Positions 11,866 through 23,393 of a stretch of DNA of 64,000 bases are shown in pieces. Within the stretch, counting starts at the first letter, position 1. Every line of letters starts with the position of its first letter. The position numbers were made by a program, and so were the translations under genes. Origin of the DNA: Dastarcus helophoroides (lineage: Eukaryota; Arthropoda; Insecta; Coleoptera; Bothrideridae); the NCBI GenBank assembly GCA_028583605.1, contig CM053331.1:498501-562500 (forward strand). The letters run 5' to 3'. The notes under the pieces are model-generated. The model was not told the DNA's origin and searched no databases. It worked only from the letters and a program-made list of their open reading frames with translations.

Positions 11866-14345
11866 AAATTAAAAACTTTTCAAAGGAAGCAAGATTTTGA
11901 GAAACAAAAACTCGAATTTTGAGAACAAAGTTCAAATTACATAAAAAGGTGAATTGCAAGCAAAAAAAAACGAAATTTTGACAGAAAGAAGAATTTCGAG
12001 AACAAAGTCAAAATAAAATGTAAAAAAAAGATCGATTTAAAGGAAAAAAAATGGAATTTCGAGAAAAAAGAAGATTTCGTGGACAAAGCCAAAATTGCAA
12101 AAAAAAGAATATTAAGGAAAACACGAGTTTTGTAGAATAAAAACGAAATATTTCTAGAAAACGAGAATTTCGAGAACAAAGACAAAATTACAAAAGGAGA
12201 TGAATATTAAAAAAATATTTAAAATTATAAAAAAAGCTAATTTCTAGAGAAAAGAAACGAAATTTCGAGGCAAAAAGAAGAATTTCGAGAACAAAGCCAA
12301 AATTAATTGTAAAAACCGAATTGATTTAAAGAAAAAAAATGGAATTTCGAGAAAAAGAAGAATTTCGAAAAAAGACAAATTTCGAAAAAATTCCGATGAG
12401 AGTAAAAGACGAATTTCGGAGAAAAAGCGATTTCCAAAGTCAAACGAATTAGGAAAAGTAAAGGAAACAGAGTGGAAGGTGGAAATTTCTTGGAAAAAGT
12501 AAAACGTTTGCAAAAAATTAAAAACTTTTCAAAGGAAACAAGATTTTGAGAAACAAAAACTCGAATTTTGAGAACAAAGTTCAAATTACATAAAAAGGTG
12601 AATTGCAAGCAAAAAAAACGAAACTTTGACAGAAAGAAGAATTTCGAGAACAAAGTCAAAATAAAATGTAAAAAAAAGATCGATTTAAAGGGAAAAAAAT
12701 GGAATTTCGAGAAAAAAGAAGATTTCGAGGACAAAGCCAAAATTGCAAAAAAAGAATATTAAGCAAAACACGAGTTTTGTAGAATAAAAACGAAATATTT
12801 CTAGAAAACGAGAATTTCGAGAACAAAGACAACATTACAAAAGGAGATGAATATTAAAAAAATATTTAAAATTATAAAAAAAGCTAATTTCTAGAGAAAA
12901 AAACGAAATTTCGAGGCAAAAAGAAGAATTTCGAGAACAAAGCCAAAATTAAATGTAAAAACCGAATTGATTTAAAGAAAAAAAATGGAATTTCGAGAAA
13001 AAAGAAGAATTTCAAAAAAAGACGAATTTCGAAAAAATTCCGATGAGAGTAAAAGACGAATTTCGGAGAAAAAGCGATTTCCAAAGTCAAACGAATTAAG
13101 AAAAGTAAAGGAAACAGAGTGGAAGGTGAAAATTTCTTGGAAAAAGTAAAACGTTTGCAAAAAATTAGAAACTTTTCAAAGGAAACAAGATTTTGAGAAA
13201 CAAAAACTCGAATTTTGAGAACAAAGTTCAAATTACATAAAAAGGTGAATTGCAAGCAAAAAAAACGAAACTTTGACAGAAAGAAGAATTTCAAGAACAA
13301 AGTCAAAATAAAATGTAAAAAAAAAGATCGATTTAAAGGAAAAAAAAATGGAATTTCGAGAAAAAAGAAGATTTCGAGGACAAAGCCAAAATTGCAAAAA
13401 AAAGAATATTAAGGAAAACACGAGTTTTGTAGAATAAAAACGAAATATTTCTAGAAAACGAGAATTTCGAGAACAAAGACAAAATTACAAAAGGAGATGA
13501 ATATTAAAAAAATATTTAAAATTTTAAAAAAAGCTAATTTCTAGAGAAAAAAACGAAATTTCGAGGCAAAAAGTAGAATTTAGAGAACAAAGCCAAAATT
13601 AAATGTAAAAACAGGATTGATTTAAAAGAAAAAAAAATGGAATTTCGAGAAAAAAGAAGAAATTCGAAAAAAGACGAATTTAGAAAAAATTCCGATGAGA
13701 GTAAAAGACAAATTTCGGAGAAAAAGCAATTTCCAAAGTCAAACGAATTAGGAAAAGTAAAGGAAACAGAGTGGAAGGTGGAAATTTCTTGGAAAAAGTA
13801 AAACGTTTGCAAAAAATTAAAAATTTTTCAAAGTAAGCAAGATTTTGAGAAACAAAAACTCGAATTTTGAGAACAAAGTTCAAATTACATAAAAAGGTGA
13901 ATTGCAAGCAAAAAAAAAACGAAATTTTGACAGAAAGAAGAATTTCGAGAACAAAGTCAAAATAAAATGTAAAAAAAAGATCGATTTAAAGAAAAAAAAA
14001 TGGAATTTCGAGAAGAAAGAAGATTTCGAGGACAAAGCCAAAATTGCAAAAAAAAGAATATTAAGGAAAACACGAGTTTTGTAGAATAAAAACGAAATAT
14101 TTCTAGAAAACGAGAATTTCGAGAACAAAGACAAAATTACAAAAGGAGATGAATATTAAAAATTATAAAAAAAGGTAATTTCTATAGAAAAAACGAAATT
14201 TCGAGGAAAAAAGAAGAATTTCTAGAACAAAGCCAAAATTAAATGTAAAAAAAGGTTTGATTTAAAGAAAAAGAATGGAATTTCGAGAAAAAAGGAGAAT
14301 TTCGAAAAAAATTTCGGGAAACATCGAAAAATTGAGCAGAAAGTT
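11866..14345. repeat. About 650-bp tandem repeat, nearly four units
   Basis: Long blocks recur in order with 649-654-bp spacing. The AAGATTTTGAGAAACAAAAA block starts near 11889, 12538, 13188 and 13841. Each unit is itself built of A-rich GAATTTCGAGAAAA words, so this is a higher-order duplication of a low-complexity tract. The many Phe/Lys/Arg-rich frames of 60-145 codons are artefacts of the repeat. Confidence 0.9.
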
Positions 14346-15085
14346 GTAATTTCGAAAAAATACTCGCTGCTGGAGAATGGAACATACCGCAATCCAGGAA
14401 CTCGAGGTTTTAAACATTTTAATATTCAAGATGAGTAATTTTATTGTTAACCTCCTTTCCTCAGCTGTTGTTCTCTTCAGGATTCAAAATCAAAGACAGG
14501 ATCGGTTCAAAACAGTATCGTTTATTCTTCATTAAAATATTCGATTCAAGTTGTTCATATTGTACAAGCTCGACGTATTAAACTTGGATGAAATGTGGAA
14601 AAATAATGAGGGAAAGTAATCGAGTAATTATCGGTTTTACGATCGGTCGAACGGAATGCCGAGCTGAAGAAGACTCGACTCGGAGAGATATCGGACTTTT
14701 GTAAAAAGGAAGAGTTCCTTCGTTCTTCGTGGTGCTGTAATAGCTGGCAGCGTTGCCAAAGGCTCGTACAGAGCAGGAGGAATAACCGCGGCCGTTCACC
14801 TTACGACGAGTGCCAGAGCATTAACAAAAAGAGAATCGTTATATGCTATCGAATCAACAGCATCACTAGGAAGCGCAAGTAATTATAAATCGTGAGAAAA
14901 AGGCCCGTTTTGTTGCGCTTAAATGCATGCAAACCGATGGGGCTCTTATCGAATTATCTTTCTTTGTACGACGGCGCTTCGGCCCCACACATACCACCGA
15001 CAAAAACCCTAATTGTTTATACAACATTTTTTACATGTTTATACGAAATGCATGCAAAGATGTGAACAGAAAACGTTTTAAAAAA
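14346..15085. other. Unique spacer with GC-richer patch
   Basis: 14560-14830 is GC-balanced and holds a 73-codon minus-strand frame (14578-14799) without recognised features. No splice-supported exon could be defined. Confidence 0.3.
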
Positions 15086-15087
15086 TT

Positions 15088-15303
15088 GAGATATCCCTCT
15101 GAAGAGGATAGCTTGGCTATCGAAACGCATTAGAGAAATATTTTTCGGTTTCAGGGTATAAGATGTATATATATTTTTTGACGATAATCAAGGACCAGCC
15201 GTAGACAAAAAAAAAGTTTCCTATCGTATTCTTTTTGGTGGAACGGACTGGTCTTTGGTTATCTTCAAAAATTAATATACAAATCTTGTCCCCTGAAACC
15301 AAG
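15088..15303. mobile_element. Hairpin element family 3, two tail-to-tail pieces
   Basis: A plus-oriented piece carries CTGAAGAGGATAGCTTGGC, TATCGAAACGC, GGTTTCAGGG and AATCAAGGACCAG. From about 15237 a minus-oriented piece follows: GGTGGAACGGACTGG, TTGGTTATCTTCAAAAATT and CTTGTCCCCTGAAACCAAG. The two share the family tail and face each other. Confidence 0.75.
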
Positions 15304-15881
15304 TATTCTGTTGTATTTGTTGTTGTTATTTTGTTGTAGTTGTCATTGGGGCTGTGCCCCCACAGGGCAGACTCGTTCAATTTGATTGTTTAGCAATATT
15401 TACCATTAACTCAAACGAGTTTGCATTGCCTGACGTGTGAGTTTGTACTGCCTGACGTGTGAATTCGCAAAGTGTTTACTAGAAATTTCGTATTTCTGCC
15501 AAACGTTTTTAGATCGGAAGTCGGAAGCAACAGAAAAAAAAATTAGAACGCAAATGCAGTATTCGCTTATATACAATTCGATTATATTTTTAATGGAACT
15601 CATTTAACTCCGATGAATTCAATTCTAACTCGCTTCGGCAAATATAAAATCAATAATCACTTTATTTGTGAAGCAAATGCGCTCGACGAGTCTGTTCTGT
15701 TGCCATTAAATATGTATAAAACGCGGACACTTTCCATATAATTATTTCGATATTAGTCGTATACTTTACTATTCTATCAATTTCCAACACTAGGAATGTC
15801 TTGGATAAAAGTGGATAACGAGAAGCAAGCACAGAAGCGATAAAATCACAGTGACAATCGCAGGCGGCAAAGTTTAAAAAA
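15304..15881. other. Unique AT-rich spacer
   Basis: Contains a 20-21-bp duplicated word (TTTGCATTGCCTGACGTGTG and TTTGTACTGCCTGACGTGTG, 15420-15465) and small frames without recognised content. Confidence 0.4.
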
Positions 15882-16190
15882 ATATTGTTTAATAAACATT
15901 GAACTATTTTACTAATTGCGCCGACGCATAAAGTTCCATTCTGATAAATAACAATGTTTTTTTCAATTTATTTAACATTTCTTCGGCCCAGTTTGGAAAT
16001 ATTTAAATTTTTATGGTTTGTTGACAATTTTAAATTTAAATATTTCCAAACTGGGCCGAAGAAATGTTAAATAAATTGAAAAAAACATAATATTTCCGGT
16101 CAATAAGGGTCTACCATGAAGGATAAATAACAAGTCGATAAAAACAGTCAAAAAAAAATCCATCAGAAATTACGAACTGTGGCATACTTG
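15882..16190. repeat. First copy of a roughly 130-bp duplicated segment, split by an insertion
   Basis: TTGTTTAATAAACATTGAAC, ACTAATTGCGCC, GATAAATAACAA, GTCGATAA and ATTACGAACTGTG occur in this order here and again at 16553-16675. Here the copy is interrupted by the family-1 hairpin at 15955-16121; the second copy shows the empty site. Confidence 0.85.
15955..16121 (+). mobile_element. Hairpin element family 1, copy B
   Basis: The inverted arm from TGTTTTTTTCAATTTATTT pairs with the direct arm ending ATTGAAAAAAACA. The tail TAATATTTCCGGTCAATAAG runs to CTACCATGAAG. A perfect 12-bp target duplication GATAAATAACAA lies at 15943-15954 and 16122-16133. The related segment at 16553-16675 has a single GATAAATAACAA, proving the insertion boundaries. 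Confidence 0.93.
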
Positions 16191-16231
16191 CGGACACACG
16201 TATGTTGCGAGCTTTGTCGGTTCGAATTGAT

Positions 16232-16552
16232 TGTTAACACCTGAATTGTAAAACACTTTATTTCGAAATTAAACTCGAAACACTACAACTGAATAATTAA
16301 CTCATTTATTGACGTCTAACTACTAACTCACTAACTGTCTAACTAACTGATTGACTCGAGGGAAACGCGACCGGCTTATATAGTTTTGGCTCCCGGGTTC
16401 TAGAAAAATCCCGCAGATAAGGCTTATCGTTTGCCGAAATTTGTGGAACGCTTATCTGCCGTTTGCTTCGTTATTGCGGCTGCTTTCCCCTTATCAGATC
16501 TTTCTATAAAATTTCCTTACGTACTAAATTCGATAATTTACATTTCGCTACA
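16232..16552 (-). mobile_element. LTR, probably solo or with little internal sequence
   Basis: Read on the minus strand this 321-bp block has LTR anatomy. It starts TGTAGCG, then carries a TATA box (CTATATAAG, plus positions about 16376-16384). Next come an initiator-like ATCAGTTAGTTAG, AATAAA signals (GTCAATAAATG and GAAATAAAGTG), and the end GTGTTAACA. It begins TG and ends CA. No matching 4-6-bp target duplication and no clear primer-binding site were found, so the ends are approximate and the superfamily is unknown. Confidence 0.55.
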
Positions 16553-16675
16553 ATACTGTTTAATAAAAATTGAACTATTTTACTAATTGCGCCAATCCAT
16601 AGAGTTCCATTTTGATAAATAACAAGTCGATAACAACCGTCAAAAAAAAATTTATCAGGAATTACGAACTGTGAC
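16553..16675. repeat. Second copy of the duplicated segment (empty site)
   Basis: Same order of words as 15882-16190 but without the hairpin insertion: GATAAATAACAAGTCGATAA is continuous at about 16613-16632. Confidence 0.85.
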
Positions 16676-16870
16676 ACGTAGATCAACTGACGGAAACGCA
16701 TGTTATTTTTCATTGACAAATTTGAATAATGTAAAAAATAAGAAAGTTTTATCTCTCCCAATTTCGAAATTTGGACGTTACTCGATAATACGAGGCGCAG
16801 AGCCCGGAATTTACTATTCTGTTACACCTTTAGTCTTCAAAACTTTAATCAAGCAAAAGACGAGACTCAC

Positions 16871-16950
16871 CTCTGTTTCGAAGAGCTATGGAACTTGGGC
16901 TGGACGCTTCCAAAGGACTCGGAGGATTCGAGCCCAATTCTTGTTTTACG
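16871..16950 (-). CDS. Candidate internal coding exon (80 nt)
   Basis: Read on the minus strand, a strong acceptor TATCTTCTTTCAG| precedes the block and a strong donor CAGAG|GTGAGTC follows it, with no stop in two frames. If joined to the candidate exon at 23394-23452 (which ends in phase 2), the frame reads SVKQELGSNPPSPLEAS then SPSSIALRNR and ends in phase 1. That is Ser/Pro-rich with a VKQE sumoylation-like motif, as in transcription-factor N-termini. The donor phase equals that of the exon at 6580-6907, so both could feed one downstream exon. Read in isolation, another frame is also open. No family is recognised. Confidence 0.4.
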
Positions 16951-17039
16951 CTGAAAGAAGATAATCAGTTGGTTAAAATGAAGGGAGGGATAGCCTATGC
17001 TAAATACTAAGTATACTCGAAAATAGGACCCGAACTCTG

Positions 17040-17560
17040 AACTCCAGGTCACGTGAGCTCAAGGTCTCATGAGTTCAAGACCATCTGATTTTAGAGTCAA
17101 CATCAATATCACGTTTCAACGTCACCGGATCTCAAGGTCGTGTGAGTTCAAGGTCGTGTCAGCTCAAGGTTGTGTGAGCTCAAGGGCGTGTGAGCTCAAG
17201 GTCGTGTGAGCTCAAGATCGTGTGAGCTTAAGGTCTTGTGAGCTCAAGGTCGTGTGAGCTCAAGATCGTATGAGCTCAAGGTCGTGTGAGTTCAAGATCG
17301 TGTGAGCTCAAGGTCGTGTGAGCTCAAGGGTGTGTGAGCTCAAGGGCGTGTGAGCTCAAGGGTGTGTGAGCTCAAGGGCGTGTGAGCTCAAGGTCGTGTG
17401 AACTCAAAATCGTGTGAGCTCAAGATCGTGTGAGTTCAAGGGCGTGTGAGCTCAAGGTCGTGTGAACTCAAAATCGTGTGAGCTCAAGATCGTGTGAGCT
17501 CAAGCTCGTGTAAGCTCAAGCTCGTGTGAGCTCAAGATCTCATAGGTTCAAGATCACACG
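17040..17560. repeat. 14-bp tandem repeat (GTGAGCTCAAGGTC)
   Basis: Near-perfect 14-bp units, GTGAGCTCAAGGTC with variants GATC and GGCG, repeated about 30 times between roughly 17110 and 17545. Confidence 0.95.
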
Positions 17561-20500
17561 ACCTCAAGGCCATCTCATCCCAGAGTCACGTAGGTTCAAT
17601 ATCATGTTTCAACGGCAGTGGATTTAAAGATCGTTCACGTAACATTGAGATCACATGACATTGAACTCAAGTGACCTTGAGCTAACATGACGTTGAATTC
17701 AACTTACCTTGAGCTAATGAGACGTTGAATTCAAGTGACGTTGAGCTAACATGACTTTAAACATAAACGACTTTCAGTTAACGTAATTCTGAAGTCAGGT
17801 GACCTTCAAATCACATGCTATAAAACTCAAGTGACCTTGAGCTAACATGACTTTGAACATAAGCAACTTTCAGTTAACGTAATTCTGAAATCAGGTGACC
17901 TTTAAATCACATACTATAACACTCAAGTGACCTTGAGCTGCCCTTAAACATAAGCGGCTTTTACTTAGTATAATTCTGAAGTCAAGTGACATTGAGCTCA
18001 CATGACCCTAACCTAATGCAATCTTGACAGCACGTGACGTTGACCATACGTGACCTTGAATTTACGCGATCTTGAACTTACGTGACCTTGACCTCGCGTA
18101 AACTTGAACTTACGTGACCTTGACCTCGCTTGAACTTGAACTTACGTGATCTTAACCTCGCGTGACCTTAAACCACGTCGCTAAGATCACGTGGCCTTGA
18201 GACACAAAAGCTTAAGAGCACGTGACCTCAAGGCCATCTGATCTCAGAGTCACGTGCGTTCAATATCATGTTTCAACGCCAGTGGATCTAAAGGTCGTTC
18301 ACATGACGTTGAGATCACATGACATTGAACTCAAGTGACCTTGAACTTACATGACGTTGAATTCAACTTACCTTGAGCTAACGAGACGTTGAACTCAAGT
18401 GACCTTGAGCTAACATAACTTTGAACATAAGCGACTTTCAGTTAACGTAATTCTGAAGTCAGGTGACCTTGAAATCACATGCTATAAATCTCAAGTGATC
18501 TTGCGCTAGCATGCCCTTAAATATAAGCGGCTTTCACTTGGTATAACTCTAAAGTCAAGTGACATTGAGCTCACATGACCCTAACCTAGCACAATATTAA
18601 CAGCACGTGACCTTGACATCACGCAACCTTGAACTTTCGTGGCCTTGAACTTGCGTAACCTTGAACATACGTGACCTTGACTTCGCGTGAACTTGAACTT
18701 ACGTGACTTTGACATCGCGTGACCTTAAACCACATCGCTAAGATCACGTGGCCTTGAGATACATAAACTTAAAAACACGTGAGCTCAAGGCTATCTGATC
18801 TCAGTCACGTGGGTTCAATATCATGTTTCAACGCCAGTGGATCTAAAGATCGTTCACGTGACATTGAGATCACATGACGTTGAACTCAACTGACCTTGAG
18901 CTAACATGACGTTGAATGCGACGTAGCTTGAGCTAACGTGACATTGAATTCAAGTGACCTTGAGCTAACATGACTTTGAACATAAGCGACTTTCAGTTAA
19001 CGTAATTCTGAAGTCATGTGACCTTGAAATCACATGCTATACATCTCAAGTGACCTTGAGCTAGCATGCCCTTAAATATAAGCGGCTTTCACTTGGTATA
19101 ATTCTGAAGTCAAGTGACATTGAGCTCACATGACCCTAACCTAGCACAATCTTAACAGCACGTGACCTTGACCTCACGTGACCTTGAACTTACGTGACCT
19201 TGAACTTGCGTAACCTTGAACTTACGTGACCTTGACCTCGCATGAACTTATACTCACGTGTCCTTGCCCTCACGTGACCTTAAACCACATCGCTAAGATC
19301 ACGTGGCCTTGAGACACACAAGCTTAAAAGCACGTGAACTCAAGGCCATCGGATTTCAGAGTCACGTAGGTACAATATCCGGTGGATTTAAAGGTCGTCC
19401 ACGTGACATTGAGATCACATGACATTGAACTCAAGTGACCTTGAGCTAACATGACGTTGAATTCAACTTACCTTGAGCTAACGAGACGTTGAACTCAAGT
19501 AATCTTGAGCTAACATAACTTTGAACATAAGCGACTTTCAGTTAACGTAATTCTGAAGTCAGGTGACCTTGAAATCACATGCTATAAATCTCAAGTGACC
19601 TTGAGCTAGCATGCCCTTAAATATAAGCGGCTTTCACTTGGTATAACTCTAAATTCAAGTGACATTGAGCTCACATGACCCTAACCTAGCACAATATTAA
19701 CAGCACGTGACCTTGACATCACGTAACCTTGAACTTTCGTGGCCTTGAACTTGCGTGACCTTGAACATACGTGACCTGACTTCGCGTGAACTTGAACTTA
19801 CGTGACCTTGACCTCACGTGACCTAAAACTTTGTAACTAAGATCACGTGACCTTGAAACACACAAGCTTAAGAGCACGTGATCTCAAGGCCATCTGATCT
19901 CAGAGTCACGTGAGTTCAAGGTCATGTTTCAAGGCCAGTGGATTTAAAGGTCGTTCACGTGACCGTGAGACATGACGTTGAACTTGGGTAACCTTGAGCT
20001 AACATAACACTGAATTCAACTTAACTTGAACTAACGTGACGTTGAATTCAAGTGACCTTGAACTAACGTGACGTTGAATTCAAGTGACCTTGAACTAACG
20101 TGACGTTGAATTCAAGTGACCTTGAACTAACATGACCTTGAACATAAGCTACTATCAGTTAACCTAATTCTGAATTTATGCGACCTTGAAATCACATGAT
20201 ATAGAACTCAAGTGACCTTGAGCCAGCCTGCCCTTAAACATAAGCAACTTTCACTTAATATAATTCTGAATTCAAGTGACCTTGAGCTAACATGACCTTG
20301 AACATAAACCACTTTCAGTTAACGTAATTCACTTTCAGTTAACGTAATTCTGAAGTCATGCGACCTTAAAATCACATGATATAGAACTCAAGTAACCTTG
20401 AGCTAGCCTGACCCTAAACATAAGCACTTAATATAATTCTGAAGTCAAGAGACCTTGAGCTCACATGACCCTAACCTAACGCGATCTAGACAGCACGTGA

Positions 20501-20944
20501 CCTTGACCTTGTGTGACCTTGATCCAGTGTGACCTTGACCCCGTGCAACCTTGAACCTAACCCAACGTAACGCAATCTACACAGCACGTGACCTTGTGTG
20601 ACCTTGGCCCCTGCGACCTTGAACTTTCATGGTCGTGAACTTACGTGACCTTGAACTTATGCGACATTGACTTCGCGTGACCTTGACATTATATTGCCCT
20701 GAGCTTATGTGACCTTGACCTTGCACGCCCTTGACCTCGTGTGACCTTAAACCATGTGACCTTGAACCGTGCGTGGCTAAGATTGCGTGGCCTTGAGACA
20801 CAAGAGCTTAAGAGGACAAGAGCTCAAAGCCATCTGATGTCAGAGTCACGTGAATGACCTTAAACCAAGTGACCTTGAACCTGCGTGGCTAAGATTGCGC
20901 GGCCTTGAGACACAAGAGCTAAAGAGCACGAGAGCTTAAGGCCA
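17561..20944. repeat. Higher-order satellite of about 550 bp, rich in TGACCTTGA
   Basis: Built from 12-16-bp words alternating TGACCTTGA with CACGTG, GAACTTACG and GAGCTAACA. A marker block (CAGAGTCACGT, then TTCAATATCATGTTTCAACG, then GTGGAT) recurs near 17582, 18243, 18800, 19348 and 19894. This gives unit lengths of about 660, 557, 548 and 546 bp. The repeat spans both strands' versions of the core TCAAGGTCA. Confidence 0.92.
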
Positions 20945-21735
20945 TCTGTTGTCAAAGTCACGTCGATTTAAGGTGAGCTCGAAATTATGTAAGTTCAAAG
21001 TTACGTGAGTTCAATGTTACGTACGATCAAGGTTGCATGGGGTTGGAACCGCGTGACCTCAAGGTCACCTAAGTTCCGGAAGAGTTAGCTGAAAGTCGCG
21101 TGTGTTTAAGATTACGTTAGCTCGAAATCATGTAAGTTCAAGGTCACGTGAGTTCAATGTTACGTGTTAGCAAGGTCGAGTTAGGTTGAGGTCGCGTTAG
21201 GTTGAGGTCGCGTGAACTCAAGGTCATATGCGTTCCGGAGTAAGTTACCTGAAAGTCACGTGTGTTTAAGGTAACGTCAGCTCGAAATGATGTAAGTTCA
21301 AGATCACCTCAGTTCAATGTTACGTGCGATTCTGGTCGCGTGCGATCAAGGTCGCGTTAGGTTGGGGGTCACGTGAGCTCAAGATCACCTGGGTTCTGGA
21401 ATATGTTACCAGAAAGTCGCGTGTGTTTAAGGTCACTTCAGTTCGAAATTATGTAAGTTTAAGGTCACGTGAGCTCAATGTTACGTGCGAACGTGGAACT
21501 CGTTACCTAAAGAAATTTTCCCGAAAAATTACAACCTATGCTTGTTTAAAAAGACGGTCCATCGCCATCTATCTTTGTTTCCGCATCCTACTCGCGGGTC
21601 TGAAGGCATAATGGGGTTACCATTTGCGAGTGAATTAAACTTAAAAAAAAAAAGATTAAGGTCGCGTGCGATCAAGATCGTGTTAGGTTGGGGGTCACGT
21701 GAGCTCAAGGTCACCCGAGTTCCGCCGAACACACG
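20945..21735. repeat. About 160-bp tandem repeat continuing the satellite
   Basis: GTGTGTTTAAG plus TCGAAAT(T/C)ATGTAAGTTCA plus AATGTTACGTGCGA recur near 21100, 21260 and 21420, with a diverged copy near 20950. The last unit is interrupted by a retrotransposon fragment (21487-21655) and resumes as GGTCGCGTGCGATCAAGATC. Confidence 0.85.
21487..21655 (+). mobile_element. 5'-truncated non-LTR retrotransposon end inserted in the satellite
   Basis: Encodes RTWNSLPKEIFPKNYNLCLF followed by KKTVHRHLSL and ASELNLKKK, the same tail as at 9176-9356 but with the W-N-S-L-P motif intact. It ends in a run of 11 A. Satellite sequence lies on both sides, so this is a recent, severely truncated insertion. 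Confidence 0.85.
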
Positions 21736-22017
21736 CGATAATCAGCTTGTATTTCAGTTTTATTATTTTTTTTTTAATTTTCGGCTTCGAAAATTTAGAA
21801 GCTTTTTAGATTTTTACTTTTTCAAAACGTCGACTTTTTAAAAATTTGTAATACCTTTTTCGAAATTCCAATTTTTTTTTCAAAATTAATGACTCCAAAA
21901 CTATAAGACCTCTTTTTTGGAATATTTTGATTTTTTCAGTCTCGATTTGTTTTTAAAGTTCTCGACAATTTTTAAAAACTTCAATTTCTTTTCTCAAAAT
22001 ACTGACATTTATGGTGG
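21736..22017. repeat. Low-complexity AT tract
   Basis: T-rich degenerate words with TTTCGA and CGACTTTTT motifs; no gene. Confidence 0.7.
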
Positions 22018-22088
22018 AAAGGACTGGTCCTTGCTTATCTTCAAAAATTGGTTTCAGGGGACAAGTTTTGTATTTCAATTTTTACTGA
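22018..22088 (-). mobile_element. Hairpin element family 3, short piece
   Basis: GGACTGGTCCTTGCTTATC with TTCAAAAATTG is the inverted tail and arm end. It is joined directly to GGTTTCAGGGGACAAG and TTTGTATTTCAATTTTT in the opposite orientation. Confidence 0.75.
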
Positions 22089-22484
22089 TATTTTTCGAAA
22101 ATGTTAATATTTTTGTTTAAAAGTTTTAACTGTTTATCAAAATTTTGACATTTTCCAAAATTTCGATTTGTTTTTGGTTGCTGCCACTTTAATTTTAATT
22201 TCGATATTTTTCAAGATTTTAATTTGTTTTAAAAATTGGGAACCTAGAAAATTTCAATTCTTTTATTTAAAAATAATCGATTATTTTAATTCGTCTATTT
22301 TTCAAAATTTTGGTTGTTTTAAGAAATTTCGAAATCGTTTGAAAATTTCATTTTTTTTAATCTAAGAATTTATTTTAAAATATTTCTCAATTATTTTAAA
22401 CTTTTGATTTTTTTGACCTTCAAGTTTTCAATATTTTTTCAAAATTTTGCCTTTTTTGAACATTTCGACTTTTAAACAGTTTGA

Positions 22485-22728
22485 AATACAAATCTTGTCC
22501 CCTGAAACCAAGAAAGATTAAAAAACACAGGAAAGGTTGCTCTTAAGCTATCATCTTCAGAGAGATACCGACTTGTTGAGAGAGATACTCTCTCTGAAAA
22601 TTATAGTTTGGCTATCGAAACGCGTTATAGCAACTTTTGTTGTGTTTTTTAACCTTTTTTGGTTTCAGGGGCAAGATTTATATTTTAATTTTTGAAGATA
22701 ACCAAAGACCAGTCCGTTCCACCAAAAT
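22485..22728 (+). mobile_element. Hairpin element family 3, nearly full inverted pair
   Basis: The left arm AATACAAATCTTGTCCCCTG through GCTATCATCTTCAG is mirrored by the right arm CTGAAAATTATAGTTTGGC, TATCGAAACGCG and GGTTTCAGGGGC. The tail GATAACCAAAGACCAGTCCG closes the right side only. The flanks AACAGTTTGA and AAAAAGTTTGA are a possible imperfect target duplication. Confidence 0.85.
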
Positions 22729-23393
22729 AAAAAGTTTGAGTTTTTAAAAATGTCGACTTTTTCCAAAACCTGTTTATTTTTGAAAACTACGCCTTTTTAA
22801 TTAATTTAGAAATATCTCTGTAGAAATTCACAATTTAAACTTTTTTCAGTTTTTTCCCTCAGATGTTGATCTCGAAAGCTGATTTTTTTCTCCACTCTTT
22901 TCATAGAAATTTCGAGTTGTTATAAATCGAAATATATAGTCGACTGAAAATGTTTATTTCTTTAGAGTTTTTCCGTTCGATTTTAAAAATTTCATGAAAC
23001 GAAAATGCTTTTGGGAATTTGATGAATTTGTTTCTTTTGCATCGTACTGGTATTGGGCTCCCCAAACTTTTCCTAAGAATTTTTTATGTAATCTTTAAGC
23101 AGCAACTTGTTTCTTCCGTCAGATTTTGGCCCTCGAGGTCGAGAGAGTTCCGATGGAAACGAAATCGTATTTAGGTGATACTATTAAATTAGGCGAGGAC
23201 ACGAAGGTCCTCGTCGAGCCGTGAGGTTATCCCAAAACTGGGTCACCGAAGACCGAGGCCCGAACGTCGGCGTTGCATAACGCACTTTTTCGCCCGCCAG
23301 CGGGGTAATTATCGCCGCGCGATATAACACCCTCTATGCGCCAACCTATATAGCAAATCGATCAAGCTGGCGATAGACGGAAAACATCTTTAC
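22729..23393. other. Low-complexity tract, then unique GC-balanced sequence
   Basis: AT-rich to about 23100. 23110-23393 is GC-balanced, non-repetitive and lies just downstream (minus strand) of the candidate exon at 23394-23452, i.e. in its putative intron. Confidence 0.35.

Noticed and set aside
11019..14134. Numerous Lys/Phe-rich frames of 60-202 codons
   Set aside because: All lie in the 17-19-bp and 650-bp tandem repeats and open equally on both strands.
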